From Chthonomonas sp. UBA6659 (GTDB lineage Bacteria; Armatimonadota; Fimbriimonadia; Fimbriimonadales; Fimbriimonadaceae), in the NCBI GenBank assembly GCA_002455425.1, contig DKKT01000050.1, positions 4,013 to 35,811 on the forward strand: a stretch of DNA of 31,799 bases, given 5' to 3'. Positions 1-11,568 of this stretch are shown here, piece by piece. Under the pieces are notes generated by a model. It saw nothing but the letters and a program-made list of their open reading frames with translations, did not search any database and had not been told where the DNA came from. How positions within the stretch are numbered: position 1 is the first letter of the stretch; each line of letters starts with the position of its first letter. A program made the translations under genes and the position numbers.

Positions 1-759
1 ATCGTCACCGTCGAGGACCCGATCGAATTCGTCCACGACGATCATGTCGCCCTCATCAATCAGCGCGAACTGAACTCCGACACGCTTTCCTTCGCGAATG
101 CACTGAAGTACGTGCTCCGCCAAGACCCGGATGTCATCCTGGTCGGCGAGATGCGCGATCTCGAGACCATCCACCTCGCGATCACCGCCGCAGAAACCGG
201 GCACCTCGTCTTCGCGACGCTGCACACCGTCGATGCGGTCCAGACCGTCGACCGCATCATCGACGTGTTTCCGATGTCGCAGCAGCAGCAGGTGCGCATG
301 CAGCTCTCGGTCAACCTCGTGGGGGTCGTCTCCCAAACGCTCGTCCGGCGCAAGGACGGACGAGGGCGAATCGCGGCGTTCGAAATCTTGTACGCGTCAA
401 GCGCGATCCGCAATCTGATCCGCGAGAACAAGAGCTACCAGATCAACTCGATCATCCAGACCGGGGCTAAGCAGAAGATGCATACCCTCGATCAATCGCT
501 GGCGAACCTCGTCGAGCGGGGTCTCGTGTCGCTGGAAGATGCCAAGCTCAAAGCGAAGGACCCCCACGAGTTCGCTCGACTGATTCAGCTCATGGGGATC
601 AAGCCGGACGCCCCGGGCGGCCAGGGGCCCGGAACCCACGGACCAGTCATTCCAGGGGTAGCGCCGCCCCCGGTTGCGCCGCCGGATGCGAATGGACCGC
701 CGCCACCCTCCCAGGGGGTTCGTGGTCAACCGAACCGTCCCACATTCAAGCGGGACTGA
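1..759 (+). CDS. pilT: Type IV pilus retraction ATPase PilT (3' part)
   Basis: This is the C-terminal part of the hexameric ATPase that drives pilus retraction and twitching at the inner-membrane base of the pilus. The reading frame is open from base 1, so the start, the N-terminal domain and Walker A lie outside the window; 252 residues are visible. They begin in the Asp box (VEDPIE), followed by Walker B (DPDVILVGEMRD), the His box (HLVFATLHT) and the PilT-type C-terminal motif AIRNLIRENK, which separates PilT from PilB/GspE. After the usual family end near LMGIK there is an extra tail of about 55 residues rich in Pro and Gly, probably disordered. The gene converges on the DUF4870 gene with a 44-bp gap. 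The call as PilT rather than PilU rests on motifs only. Confidence 0.93.
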   Translation: MVTVEDPIEFVHDDHVALINQRELNSDTLSFANALKYVLRQDPDVILVGEMRDLETIHLAITAAETGHLVFATLHTVDAVQTVDRIIDVFPMSQQQQVRMQLSVNLVGVVSQTLVRRKDGRGRIAAFEILYASSAIRNLIRENKSYQINSIIQTGAKQKMHTLDQSLANLVERGLVSLEDAKLKAKDPHEFARLIQLMGIKPDAPGGQGPGTHGPVIPGVAPPPVAPPDANGPPPPSQGVRGQPNRPTFKRD

Positions 760-803
760 TCCGGCACCGTCTCAACTGGGATACCCCGAAGAGTCGACCC
801 GAC

Positions 804-1265
804 CTAGGTCTCGCGCGGCTTCGTCCACTTGCGGGCGAGGCGACCGCTAAGGCCAGTCGAGGGTAGCCCGCGAAAGGCTCGGAGCGCATGGAAGATGGAC
901 GAAATCGTGTTCCAGAGGCCCAAGCCGAGGAAGATGAGCCAGAACAGGAGGAACTTGGCGATCGCCGCCTTCCAGTCGAGCGTCTCGAAGCCCTCGTTAT
1001 AGACCCGAACAACCTGCATGATCGTCAGGGTCAGCGAGATCGCTCCGATGACGACGAGAAGCACTTTTGCGAAGAGATCATCGAGGATCGCGTGGACCGC
1101 GTGCTCGCTTGCAAACCGTGAGCGTCCTCTTTGCGTCAGCCAGACGACTCCAGGACCGATGAACGGAAAGAAGATCGCGGAGACGTGGGCCAGTGCCCCC
1201 GCCGTTCGCTCGGGCCCGGTTGGGGCCGGTGCCACCGACTCAGTCGTGTTCCTGGCTAGAGCCAT
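804..1265 (-). CDS. DUF4870-like membrane protein
   Basis: A small integral membrane protein of 153 residues. The first part, ERTAGALAHVSAIFFPFIGPG, followed by a VVWL stretch and a conserved EHAVHAIL segment, fits the DUF4870 (Tic20-like) pattern of an N-terminal helix, a hydrophilic loop and two further helices (near residues 60-80 and 95-115). The function of the family is unknown. The start is uncertain: ATG at 1265 is used here, but an in-frame ATG at 1343 would add 26 charged residues, and neither has a clear Shine-Dalgarno. A weak TAAAGA lies 5 nt before the 1265 ATG. It converges on pilT and is divergent from the GH20 gene. Confidence 0.7.
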   Translation of the reverse strand: MALARNTTESVAPAPTGPERTAGALAHVSAIFFPFIGPGVVWLTQRGRSRFASEHAVHAILDDLFAKVLLVVIGAISLTLTIMQVVRVYNEGFETLDWKAAIAKFLLFWLIFLGLGLWNTISSIFHALRAFRGLPSTGLSGRLARKWTKPRET

Positions 1266-1524
1266 GCCTGTCTTTACGTGCCGCACGACGCGAGGTTTCG
1301 GCTCCTGGTCCTGATGGTCCCCGTCTTCGATGGAGTCTTCCATGCCGCTTGTGCGCAACGTCGCGGAGTTCGGCGGCCAACGGCGACGGTGACAAAAGAG
1401 GAGCCCGTCAGCCGCCAAGGGGAGAGCAAATGCGGCGTCAGGACTCCACCCGGATTCTATCACAGCGTTTGGCCGGCTGCAACGGGCCCAGCCATCGAAC
1501 GAGACGGCACGCCCACCTTCTTGG

Positions 1525-1530
1525 TAACCT
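1525..1530 (+). promoter_or_regulatory. -10-like TAACCT before the GH20 gene
   Basis: TAACCT ends 7 nt before the ATG at 1538, which has no Shine-Dalgarno. The arrangement fits transcription starting at or next to the start codon (leaderless mRNA), as at several other genes here. No convincing -35 is visible. Confidence 0.45.
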
Positions 1531-1537
1531 GCCGACG

Positions 1538-3469
1538 ATGATGGCCGTCGCTCTTTCCGCCCTGCTCTCGCTTGCCGCCCCGGAGATCGCGATCGTTCCC
1601 CAGCCGGTGGCATTGAAAAGGCTGACGGGGACCTTCAGTTTGGAGCCGTCGACCCAAGTCGTCGTCGACGCCAAGAACGCCGATCTCGCGCGCATGCTGC
1701 GGTCGTACCTGAGCCCGTCGACAGGCTATGCGTTCGAAACGGGTGCGAAGCGCGGCAAGAACGAAATCGAATTCGCGATCGGTGAGGCGACCGGGCTCGG
1801 GGCCGAAGGCTATCGCCTCGACGTCAGTCCCGAGCGCATCCGTATCGAGGCGGCCCAGCCTGCGGGTGCGTTCTACGCGATCCAGACGTTGCGCCAGCTG
1901 CTCCCAGCCGCGAACTTCCGGCGGGCGAAGGTGGGTGGTGTTCGCTGGACGGTGCCCGCCGTCGCGATCGAGGATCGTCCGCGCTTCGGCTGGCGCGGTG
2001 CGATGATGGACGTTTCCCGGCACTTCATGCCCAAAGAGACGGTCCTGAAGTTCATCGACCTCATGGCCCTCCATAAGCTCAATTCCCTCCATTTCCACCT
2101 CACCGACGACCAAGGGTGGCGGATCGAAATCAAGCGATATCCGAGGCTCACCGAGATCGGCTCGCAACGCGACTCTTCGATGGCCGGTCACTATAGCGAA
2201 AAGCGCTACGATAACAAACCCCACGGCGGCTTCTATTCTCAAGACGATCTGCGGGAGATCGTCGCCTATGCGTCGGCGCGCCATATCCAGGTGGTGCCGG
2301 AGATCGAGATGCCGGGCCACGCCCAAGCCGCGATCGCCGCCTATCCCGAACTCGGCAACACCGGCGAACCGCTTCGGGTTGGTATCGATTGGGGGGTTTA
2401 CGAGAACGTATTCAACGTCGAGGAATCCACGATCCAGTTCCTTCAGAATGTCCTGACCGAGGTTCTCGACATCTTTCCAAGCAGATTCATCCACATCGGC
2501 GGCGACGAAGTGCCGAAGACCCAATGGAAGAAGAGCTCACGAGCTCAAGCCCGGATGAAGGAACTCGGCCTCAAGAACGAAGAGGAGCTTCAGAGCTGGT
2601 TCATCAAGCGGATGGACCAGTTCCTCGACACGAAGGGCCGCCGCTTGATCGGCTGGGACGAGATTCTTGAGGGCGGCTTGGCGGAAGGGGCGACCGTGAT
2701 GTCCTGGCGTGGCATGGACGGCGGGATCAAGGCGGCCAAGTCTGGCCATGACGTGGTGATGGCTCCAACCAGCCACACCTATTTCGACTTCTATCAGAGC
2801 CGCTTGCGCCGGTTCGAACCGGTCGCGATCGGCGGTTTCACGCCGATCGAGAAGGTTTACGCGTTCGAACCGATCCCGACGGAGTTGACGGCAAGTGAAG
2901 CCAAGCATGTCCTTGGAGCGCAATTTCAGCTCTGGGCCGAGTACATCCCGACTCCAAAACACCTTGAGTACATGGCGTTTCCTCGTGGGGCCGCACTGGC
3001 TGAAGTCGTGTGGTCGCCGGCGGAACAGCGTAACCCCGACGACTTCTTCGCGCGTCTTCCTCGGCACCTCGAGCGGCTGAAGGTCCTCGATGTGAATTTC
3101 CGCGAGCTCGACGGCCCCGGCCCCGATCCCGTCGGCACCTGGTCGCCCCAGAAGGTGACGGCGGATTTCGCGACGCATGAATGGGATGTGACCGGCGCGA
3201 TGAAGGCTGACGGGGACTACAAGGTGCTCTTCCAGTACACCGGCGGGGCCCATCGCCTCGACATCGCCTGGGCCGAACTGGTGGTGGACGGGGTCGTCCA
3301 AGACCGTGACGAGCATGCCGGACGAACGGGCGCCGAAGACCGCGACAATGAGTACCGGCTGGCGTTGAAGTCGCGCAAGGCGACATCGAAGATCATCCTG
3401 CGGGCCAGGATCCGCGCGGACGGCGGTACCGATTCGCGAGGCGAGGTGTACGTCTATCCCGCCAGATAG
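1538..3469 (+). CDS. Secreted beta-N-acetylhexosaminidase (GH20)
   Basis: A family 20 glycoside hydrolase that removes terminal beta-linked GlcNAc or GalNAc by substrate-assisted catalysis, probably in the periplasm or outside the cell. The 643-residue protein has a short hydrophobic N-terminus (MMAVALSALLSLAA), a GH20b-type domain (about 25-140), then the catalytic barrel with LHFHLTDDQGWR, VVPEIEMPGH and the hallmark HIGGDE, in which Asp323 and Glu324 are the catalytic pair. WDEILEGG and VMSWRG follow as expected. About 105 residues at the C-terminus form an extra beta-rich module. ATG 1538 (or 1541) is preferred because it begins the signal peptide and has TAACCT 7 nt upstream. An in-frame ATG at 1430 has a fair GGGGAG but would put 36 residues before the hydrophobic core. 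It converges on the MFS gene with a 13-nt gap. Confidence 0.9.
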   Translation: MMAVALSALLSLAAPEIAIVPQPVALKRLTGTFSLEPSTQVVVDAKNADLARMLRSYLSPSTGYAFETGAKRGKNEIEFAIGEATGLGAEGYRLDVSPERIRIEAAQPAGAFYAIQTLRQLLPAANFRRAKVGGVRWTVPAVAIEDRPRFGWRGAMMDVSRHFMPKETVLKFIDLMALHKLNSLHFHLTDDQGWRIEIKRYPRLTEIGSQRDSSMAGHYSEKRYDNKPHGGFYSQDDLREIVAYASARHIQVVPEIEMPGHAQAAIAAYPELGNTGEPLRVGIDWGVYENVFNVEESTIQFLQNVLTEVLDIFPSRFIHIGGDEVPKTQWKKSSRAQARMKELGLKNEEELQSWFIKRMDQFLDTKGRRLIGWDEILEGGLAEGATVMSWRGMDGGIKAAKSGHDVVMAPTSHTYFDFYQSRLRRFEPVAIGGFTPIEKVYAFEPIPTELTASEAKHVLGAQFQLWAEYIPTPKHLEYMAFPRGAALAEVVWSPAEQRNPDDFFARLPRHLERLKVLDVNFRELDGPGPDPVGTWSPQKVTADFATHEWDVTGAMKADGDYKVLFQYTGGAHRLDIAWAELVVDGVVQDRDEHAGRTGAEDRDNEYRLALKSRKATSKIILRARIRADGGTDSRGEVYVYPAR

Positions 3470-3482
3470 CACTCCTGCGTGA

Positions 3483-4790
3483 TCACGTGTCCTCGCGTGA
3501 CCCCGCGAGGGTCATGGGCACGGCGGCTGCGAGTTCCTCCTGCGGCTCCAATTTCTCCGCCGTCGAGGGCATCCTCGAGTCCCGGAACGGGCGGTCGAGG
3601 AGGCCGAGTGCGGGAATGATGAACAGCCCCAACCCCATGACGAGAAACGTGTTGACGAGACCCCACTCTTTCAACACCATGCCGGCAAGTCCCAATCCGA
3701 TCGGCGTGACCCCCATCGAGAGCATGGTTAAGGTCGCGTTGACCCGGCCTCTGAAGGCATCCGGAACGATCATCTGAATGTACGTCGTCAGCGGGATCGT
3801 CGCGAATGGCAGGACAAGACCGCACAGCACGTTGAAACCGAGGAAGAGCCAGTACTGTCGGCTGAACGCCATCGCGGCGACGAAGAGACCCGCGATCGCG
3901 AGGCCGACGCTGTAGGCCAGGCCGGGACGCTGAATCCTCAACCTGCCGACGACGATGCTGCCGATCACGAGACCCGCCATGAACCCGAATTCGAACGAAG
4001 CGAGGGTGCCGTACTGGCCACCGAACCAGAGCCGGTTCGCCTCGATGTACGCGACCATGAACGGCGCGATCATCAGATTGAGCATCAGGGAGAGCGCGAG
4101 CGACACCTTCAAGAGGTGATCACCCCGAACGAAGCGGATCCCCTCCTTGAGGTCGGTGAGGGCATGCGAATGCCCGTCCTCGCGCTCGGGAATGAGCGCC
4201 GGCAAGCGTGAGATGAACCAGGACGAGACGACGAAGGTCGCGCCGTTCACGAGGATCGCGACGAGGAAGAACGCATCCGGAAAGTAGACGTAGAGTGCGC
4301 CCAAGATCGTGCCGGACGCGGCAAGGCCGATCATCGGCATGAAGTTCTGGGTCGCGCTGCTCAGAGCGTTGGCCTCGATCAACTGATCGCCCGGCACAAG
4401 CCTCGGAATCGAGGCGCTTTTCGCCGGGGCAAAGAAGACGTTCACCGTCGCGAGAAGGAACGCGACGAGGAAGATCGTCCAGACCGGGGGCGTGGAGTCG
4501 AGCCAAACCACGATCGCGAAGCCGAACATGAGGGCGGTGCTGGCCAGATCGGAGAACTGCATCAGTCTCCTCCGATCGACGCGATCGGCCAAGACCCCCG
4601 CGTAGGGGCTGAAGAGGAGGTAGGGCACCGCTTGGATCGCCCCGACGTAGCCGACCATCGCCGGATCACCCGTGATCTTCCCGACCATGAACAGGAAGGT
4701 CATCGCATACATCGCGTCGCCGAACTGGGAGATCGCCTGCCCGAGCCAGAGGTCCCGGAATCCGCGATGCTGCAGCACGCTCGACTTCAT
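3483..4790 (-). CDS. MFS transporter, EntS/MFS_3-like exporter
   Basis: A 435-residue major facilitator, inner-membrane, with about 12 hydrophobic segments. The N-terminal pattern (FRDLWLGQAISQFGDAMYA, then a loop after helix 2 containing GVLADRVDRRRLM) matches the drug or siderophore exporter branch related to EntS. A second signature, DAFRGRVNATLTM, appears before helix 10. The substrate cannot be read from sequence. It lies just downstream, on the same strand, of a Fes-like esterase, but the 66-bp gap holds its own TACACT box, so cotranscription is not required. The ATG at 4790 has no Shine-Dalgarno and sits 7 nt after TACACT. Confidence 0.85.
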   Translation of the reverse strand: MKSSVLQHRGFRDLWLGQAISQFGDAMYAMTFLFMVGKITGDPAMVGYVGAIQAVPYLLFSPYAGVLADRVDRRRLMQFSDLASTALMFGFAIVVWLDSTPPVWTIFLVAFLLATVNVFFAPAKSASIPRLVPGDQLIEANALSSATQNFMPMIGLAASGTILGALYVYFPDAFFLVAILVNGATFVVSSWFISRLPALIPEREDGHSHALTDLKEGIRFVRGDHLLKVSLALSLMLNLMIAPFMVAYIEANRLWFGGQYGTLASFEFGFMAGLVIGSIVVGRLRIQRPGLAYSVGLAIAGLFVAAMAFSRQYWLFLGFNVLCGLVLPFATIPLTTYIQMIVPDAFRGRVNATLTMLSMGVTPIGLGLAGMVLKEWGLVNTFLVMGLGLFIIPALGLLDRPFRDSRMPSTAEKLEPQEELAAAVPMTLAGSREDT

Positions 4791-4797
4791 GGGGTGC

Positions 4798-4803
4798 AGT
4801 GTA
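4798..4803 (-). promoter_or_regulatory. -10-like TACACT before the MFS gene
   Basis: On the minus strand TACACT ends 7 nt before the MFS start codon. The same hexamer at the same distance precedes the nitrilase gene at 22057. No -35 was recognised. It suggests a leaderless mRNA. Confidence 0.5.
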
Positions 4804-4856
4804 TCCGCGACTGTAGCTGGGCCCTAGGCCCCGACGCGCCCCATCGAGACCGGGGC

Positions 4857-5852
4857 TCAGCGTCGGGGTGGACCGAGGAGGTGGACGATGCCTTCGGCGA
4901 ATCGCTCGCGCCAGGCTGTCCAGTTGTGGCCTTCGTTCGTCTCCTTTCCGAGCCAGGGACGCTTCGTTTGCTTGAGGGTCGCGGCGAGCTCTCGGTTCGT
5001 TGTTGTGATCGACGACTCATACGCTCCCCAATCGCAGGAGAGTCTGGCGTTCGGCGCGATCTTGTCCAAGGACGCCCGCTCCAAAAGGGATGTGTCCGCC
5101 CAGAACGCGCCCGATTGAGCGTGGACACCGCCCGCGAAGACCTTGGGGTGCTTGGTCGCGAGCCGTAGCGCGATCAGGCCCCCGAGGCTAGCCCCGCCGA
5201 CAAAGACGTCCCCTGCACGGCGAGACGCCGGGATCATCGACGCCGGCGCACGCCTGACGAGGCGAATCATGAACTCCTCGAAGGGTCCGGAGTTCTTCCA
5301 GTACTCCTGCTCACGATCGACCGGTGGAATCAGCACCAACACCGCGGGCCGGACGCGTCCTTGCTCGACGAGGTTCTGGAGGATGTTCTGGGGCGTGACG
5401 TACTTCTCGTAATCCTGCCCGTCGAAGTAGATCAGCATCGGGAGGTTCTTCCCCCCCGACTTAGGGACAAAGACGGTGAACTTACGCCACTGGGTCTTCC
5501 CGTCGCTGAAGTTCGCTTCGATCCGCTCCATCGGCATCTTCGGCGGACCGATCGGGGCAGTTTCGCGGTAGTCGGGACCCTTCCAGACGTTGTTCTCGCC
5601 GCCAAGCCCGTTCGGCGCCTTCGGAGCATTGTCGTCGAGCTTCCATCGACCGTCGACGATGTACTTGTATTCGATCCTGGCGTCGCTCGGCAAATCGTAG
5701 GCGATGGACCAGCGGGTTCCGTCGGCACTCATCTTGCGACCGCTTGCCCAGCCCGTGAGATCGCCCGCGAACGCGACCTCCTTCGCGCCCTGGATATCGA
5801 TCGAAAACGTCACCGGGGCCAATGTGAGAGCGACGAGCGAAGACAGGAGCAT
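4857..5852 (-). CDS. Secreted alpha/beta-hydrolase, enterochelin esterase (Fes)-like
   Basis: A 331-residue putative esterase. A short signal-like N-terminus (1-17) is followed by an E-set/CBM48-like beta domain (about 18-95: FAGDLTGW and EYKYIVDGRW are typical of glycogen-binding-like modules). The esterase D fold comes next. The nucleophile elbow GGASLGG places Ser222, His309 lies in EGHNW, and an Asp or Glu in CDWGAYES is the probable third residue. This layout occurs in Fes-like and IroE-like esterases but also in many carbohydrate esterases, so iron-siderophore hydrolysis is only one option. It starts 9 nt after the DinB-like gene stop, so the two may be cotranscribed. A TAAGCT overlapping that stop lies 6 nt before the ATG. 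Confidence 0.8.
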   Translation of the reverse strand: MLLSSLVALTLAPVTFSIDIQGAKEVAFAGDLTGWASGRKMSADGTRWSIAYDLPSDARIEYKYIVDGRWKLDDNAPKAPNGLGGENNVWKGPDYRETAPIGPPKMPMERIEANFSDGKTQWRKFTVFVPKSGGKNLPMLIYFDGQDYEKYVTPQNILQNLVEQGRVRPAVLVLIPPVDREQEYWKNSGPFEEFMIRLVRRAPASMIPASRRAGDVFVGGASLGGLIALRLATKHPKVFAGGVHAQSGAFWADTSLLERASLDKIAPNARLSCDWGAYESSITTTNRELAATLKQTKRPWLGKETNEGHNWTAWRERFAEGIVHLLGPPRR

Positions 5853-5858
5853 GGGGAA

Positions 5859-5864
5859 AGCTTA
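5859..5864 (-). promoter_or_regulatory. -10-like TAAGCT before the esterase gene
   Basis: TAAGCT ends 6 nt before the esterase ATG, but its first three bases are the stop codon of the preceding DinB-like gene. It may therefore be a chance match rather than a promoter. Confidence 0.2.
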
Positions 5865-6311
5865 CTTCTTCGACCACTCCCAGAGGCCATAAAGCACGGC
5901 GTCCTCAGGTTCCCGTCCGGCCATCCGGAGGCTGATTTCGATCTGGGAACGATGGTGGGCCTCGTGCGCGATGCAGTACGCGAAGAACATCAGCGTGCTC
6001 CACTTCCCCGGCTTGCCCGCCTCCTTCTTGCGGAACAGAACCTCCATCGCGGACGAGGACCCATCCAATCCGGCGCGGATCTCCTCACGCGTCGCGGTCT
6101 TCCAGTCGAGTTTCGGGAGCGCCTTCGCTTCTGCCGGCATCTTTTCTTCGAGCCAGATCCGTCGCACTCCGACGAGATGGACGAAGTTGGATCGGATGGT
6201 CTTGCCTTTTCCTGGCTTGAGTGCGAAGTCGTCGTCCGCGACCAGATCCAGGAGTTCCAAGTTCAAGGCGTTGTTCGCTTGCCAAGCTTCCACGAGTTCG
6301 TCGATCGTCAT
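5862..6311 (-). CDS. DinB-like four-helix protein
   Basis: A 149-residue protein of the DinB/YfiT-like four-helix-bundle superfamily, metal-binding proteins often acting as thiol-dependent transferases or of unknown role. The metal ligands are probably the early His in NFVHLVGVRRIW and the pair in CIAHEAHHRSQIE. That is the usual H...HxxxH-type arrangement, with FFAYCIAHEAHH as the third-helix signature. A longer GTG start at 6344 is rejected because it falls inside the hairpin 6338-6360. The ATG at 6311 has TATGCT 6 nt upstream and no Shine-Dalgarno. The substrate is unknown. Confidence 0.75.
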   Translation of the reverse strand: MTIDELVEAWQANNALNLELLDLVADDDFALKPGKGKTIRSNFVHLVGVRRIWLEEKMPAEAKALPKLDWKTATREEIRAGLDGSSSAMEVLFRKKEAGKPGKWSTLMFFAYCIAHEAHHRSQIEISLRMAGREPEDAVLYGLWEWSKK

Positions 6312-6317
6312 GGCCGG

Positions 6318-6323
6318 AGCATA
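6318..6323 (-). promoter_or_regulatory. -10-like TATGCT before the DinB-like gene
   Basis: TATGCT, five of six matches to TATAAT, ends 6 nt before the ATG at 6311. It lies directly downstream of the terminator hairpin of the preceding gene, so a fresh promoter here makes sense. Confidence 0.5.
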
Positions 6324-6337
6324 GTCCAAAAGAGAAC

Positions 6338-6360
6338 GCACCACCCCCGAGGGGTGGTGC
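6338..6360 (-). terminator. Hairpin terminator after the LTxxQ-motif gene
   Basis: A perfect inverted repeat with 10-bp arms (GCACCACCCC and GGGGTGGTGC) and a 3-nt loop. On the minus strand it is followed by GTTCTCTTTTGG, a modest U-rich tail. It lies 32 nt past the stop of the gene at 6393. Confidence 0.65.
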
Positions 6361-6392
6361 GACTTGCGACACTCTGGGCGATTCCGTCGCGG

Positions 6393-7004
6393 TTACGGGC
6401 GCGGCGGCTCGACCCAGTTCGTGAATGCGGCTCCGGTGAGCTCGCCCCACTTCGTCTTCTGGGTGCCATTCAGAACGGCGTAGGCCGCCGTGAATGCCCT
6501 GGCCTTCGCGGCCTGCATTTGAGCGAACGTCGGTCGATCGCCGCCCGGCTCTGGGCGCGGCATGTTTTCGCGGATTGCCTCGTCGATGTCCTGTCGCTGT
6601 TCTTCGGTCAGGTTCAACTCACCGGCGATTCGACGGTCGAGCAAGGTCATGGGCGCATCGAATTGGAGGGCCAGCTGCTTCACCCGGCTCAGCTGGTTGG
6701 CGTTCAGGAGGTCCTTCAGAGGATCCTGGGGCGGACGCCCGCCACCACCGCCCTGACCACCACCACCCGGCTGAGGCGGCCGCAGCGCGTTGATCTGATC
6801 GATTTGTGCGCGGGTGAGCTGGAGGTGAGACTGCACGGTGTTCATTCGGATGATGAGCATCACCGACCCACCGGGACGTCCGCGGCCGGGACCGCCAGGA
6901 CCTCCCGGTCCGGGGGGCGGGCCGCCCTGGCCCGGCTGCGCAAATGCCGCTCCGACGAGGGCAAGGCTGACGACGATGCTGAATAGCCGCTTGATGGTCT
7001 TCAT
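6393..7004 (-). CDS. Secreted LTxxQ-motif (Spy/CpxP-like) protein
   Basis: A 203-residue exported protein with a signal peptide (KTIKRLFSIVVSLALVGA, cleavage likely after AFA). A Gly/Pro-rich stretch follows (about 24-48), then helical segments with LTRAQIDQIN and LTEEQRQDID, which match the LTxxQ repeats of periplasmic Spy/CpxP-type proteins. A second Gly-rich linker (about 78-92) splits the two. Family members act as periplasmic chaperones or metal and stress sensors, but this remote match does not prove the role. The start is set by the AGGAG at 7012-7016. It is 7 nt from the ATG at 7004 and only 1 nt from an alternative ATG at 7010. The leader holds a hairpin at 7022-7038. Confidence 0.65.
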   Translation of the reverse strand: MKTIKRLFSIVVSLALVGAAFAQPGQGGPPPGPGGPGGPGRGRPGGSVMLIIRMNTVQSHLQLTRAQIDQINALRPPQPGGGGQGGGGGRPPQDPLKDLLNANQLSRVKQLALQFDAPMTLLDRRIAGELNLTEEQRQDIDEAIRENMPRPEPGGDRPTFAQMQAAKARAFTAAYAVLNGTQKTKWGELTGAAFTNWVEPPRP

Positions 7005-7011
7005 GGTCATT

Positions 7012-7016
7012 CTCCT
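7012..7016 (-). promoter_or_regulatory. Shine-Dalgarno that decides the LTxxQ gene start
   Basis: AGGAG on the minus strand is 7 nt from the ATG at 7004 but 1 nt from the ATG at 7010, so the downstream ATG is the likely initiator. Confidence 0.7.
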
Positions 7017-7124
7017 GTTGGGCCGAGTTCTGCTCGGCTGACCTCATCATCGCCCGGCGCTGTGAGGATCCTATGAGGGCGCGGGAAATTTCGGAAACTC
7101 CGTGAGGTGATCGGCTGCCACAAA
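7017..7124 (-). promoter_or_regulatory. Promoter and leader region of the LTxxQ gene
   Basis: On the minus strand TAGGAT (7073-7068) is a possible -10 with a poor -35. A hairpin with 6-bp arms (GCCGAG 7022-7027, CTCGGC 7033-7038, 5-nt loop) sits just upstream of the Shine-Dalgarno and could modulate translation. The palindrome GAAATTTC lies farther up. No gene is seen. Confidence 0.35.
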
Positions 7125-7202
7125 AGGAAGAATTCAGGGAACCCTCATCCTCTGCCCCTTCTCCCTCAAGGCACAACCATCCGGCAAGGAGAAGGGGTCC
7201 GG
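7125..7202. repeat. Direct repeat copy 1 (78 bp)
   Basis: This is the first of two near-identical copies spaced exactly 180 bp apart. Inside it, CCCCTTCTCC and GGAGAAGGGG form a 10-bp inverted repeat with a loop of about two dozen bases. Compared with copy 2 it has three substitutions and one missing A. Confidence 0.9.
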
Positions 7203-7253
7203 CCCCCTCTCCTTTCGATGATCGTGCGAAGGGAGAGGGGGTGGGGTGAGGGT
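7141..7253. repeat. Inverted-repeat intergenic element (REP/MITE-like)
   Basis: The element runs from ACCCTCA (7141-7147) to TGAGGGT (7247-7253). An inner near-perfect inverted repeat of about 15 bp (CCCCCTCTCC... against ...GGAGAGGGGG) and the CCCCTTCTCC hairpin make it highly folded. The ACCCTCATCC-type end with GGAGAAGGGG is a layout seen in small dispersed non-coding repeats of many bacterial genomes, so it is probably present elsewhere in this one. It encodes no protein. Confidence 0.6.
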
Positions 7254-7304
7254 CAGTCCGGACTTGGTTTTCGATTGAAGACTGCGGGAAGGTCTAGGGG
7301 TCAG

Positions 7305-7383
7305 AGGAAGAATTCAGGGAACCCTCATCCCCTGCCCCTTCTCCCTCCCGGCACAAACCATCCGGCAAGGAGAAGGGGTCCGG
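7305..7383. repeat. Direct repeat copy 2 (79 bp), right half missing
   Basis: This copy matches 7125-7202 almost base for base, but the right half of the larger inverted-repeat element is absent. Unique sequence and the rpoB terminator follow instead. It looks like a truncated second insertion or a partial tandem duplication. Confidence 0.9.
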
Positions 7384-7406
7384 ATCCCTTCCCTACCACA
7401 ACAAAG

Positions 7407-7438
7407 AGCCCCTCCCCGCGGGATCGCGGGGAGGGGCT
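7407..7438 (-). terminator. Strong rho-independent terminator of rpoB
   Basis: A perfect hairpin with 14-bp GC-rich arms (AGCCCCTCCCCGCG and its complement) and a 4-nt loop. On the minus strand it is followed by CTTTGTTGTGG. It lies 14 nt after the rpoB stop and closes the transcript before any rpoC. Confidence 0.85.
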
Positions 7439-7452
7439 TTCGGCACGGAGGC

Positions 7453-11496
<4,044 letters not shown>

Positions 11497-11513
11497 TCAC
11501 GCCTCCGGAGTAA

Positions 11514-11533
11514 GTTCGCGAACGTTCACTATA
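11514..11533 (-). promoter_or_regulatory. rpoB promoter with overlapping palindromes
   Basis: On the minus strand TATAGT (11533-11528) is a good -10, giving a leader of about 24 nt before ATG. Just downstream, GTTCGCGAAC (11514-11523) is a perfect palindrome overlapping a second one, GAACGTTC (11520-11527). They cover the expected transcription start and could be an operator. No clear -35 is seen. Confidence 0.5.
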
Positions 11534-11568
11534 CCTGTTTCCAGGCGATCCGTGCCCCCTGCGCGCGT

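Noticed and set aside
2808..2826. T-arm-like GGTTCGAACC, possible tRNA
   Set aside because: It lies inside the GH20 catalytic-domain coding sequence, and no acceptor stem or anticodon arm can be built around it.
3478..3487. Palindrome CGTGATCACG between GH20 and MFS genes
   Set aside because: It is a short palindrome at convergent gene ends without a U tract; expected by chance and not a terminator.
5361..6986. 541-codon plus-strand frame over the esterase, DinB-like and LTxxQ genes
   Set aside because: The three minus-strand genes have clear family motifs and start signals. This frame crosses their boundaries without any domain.
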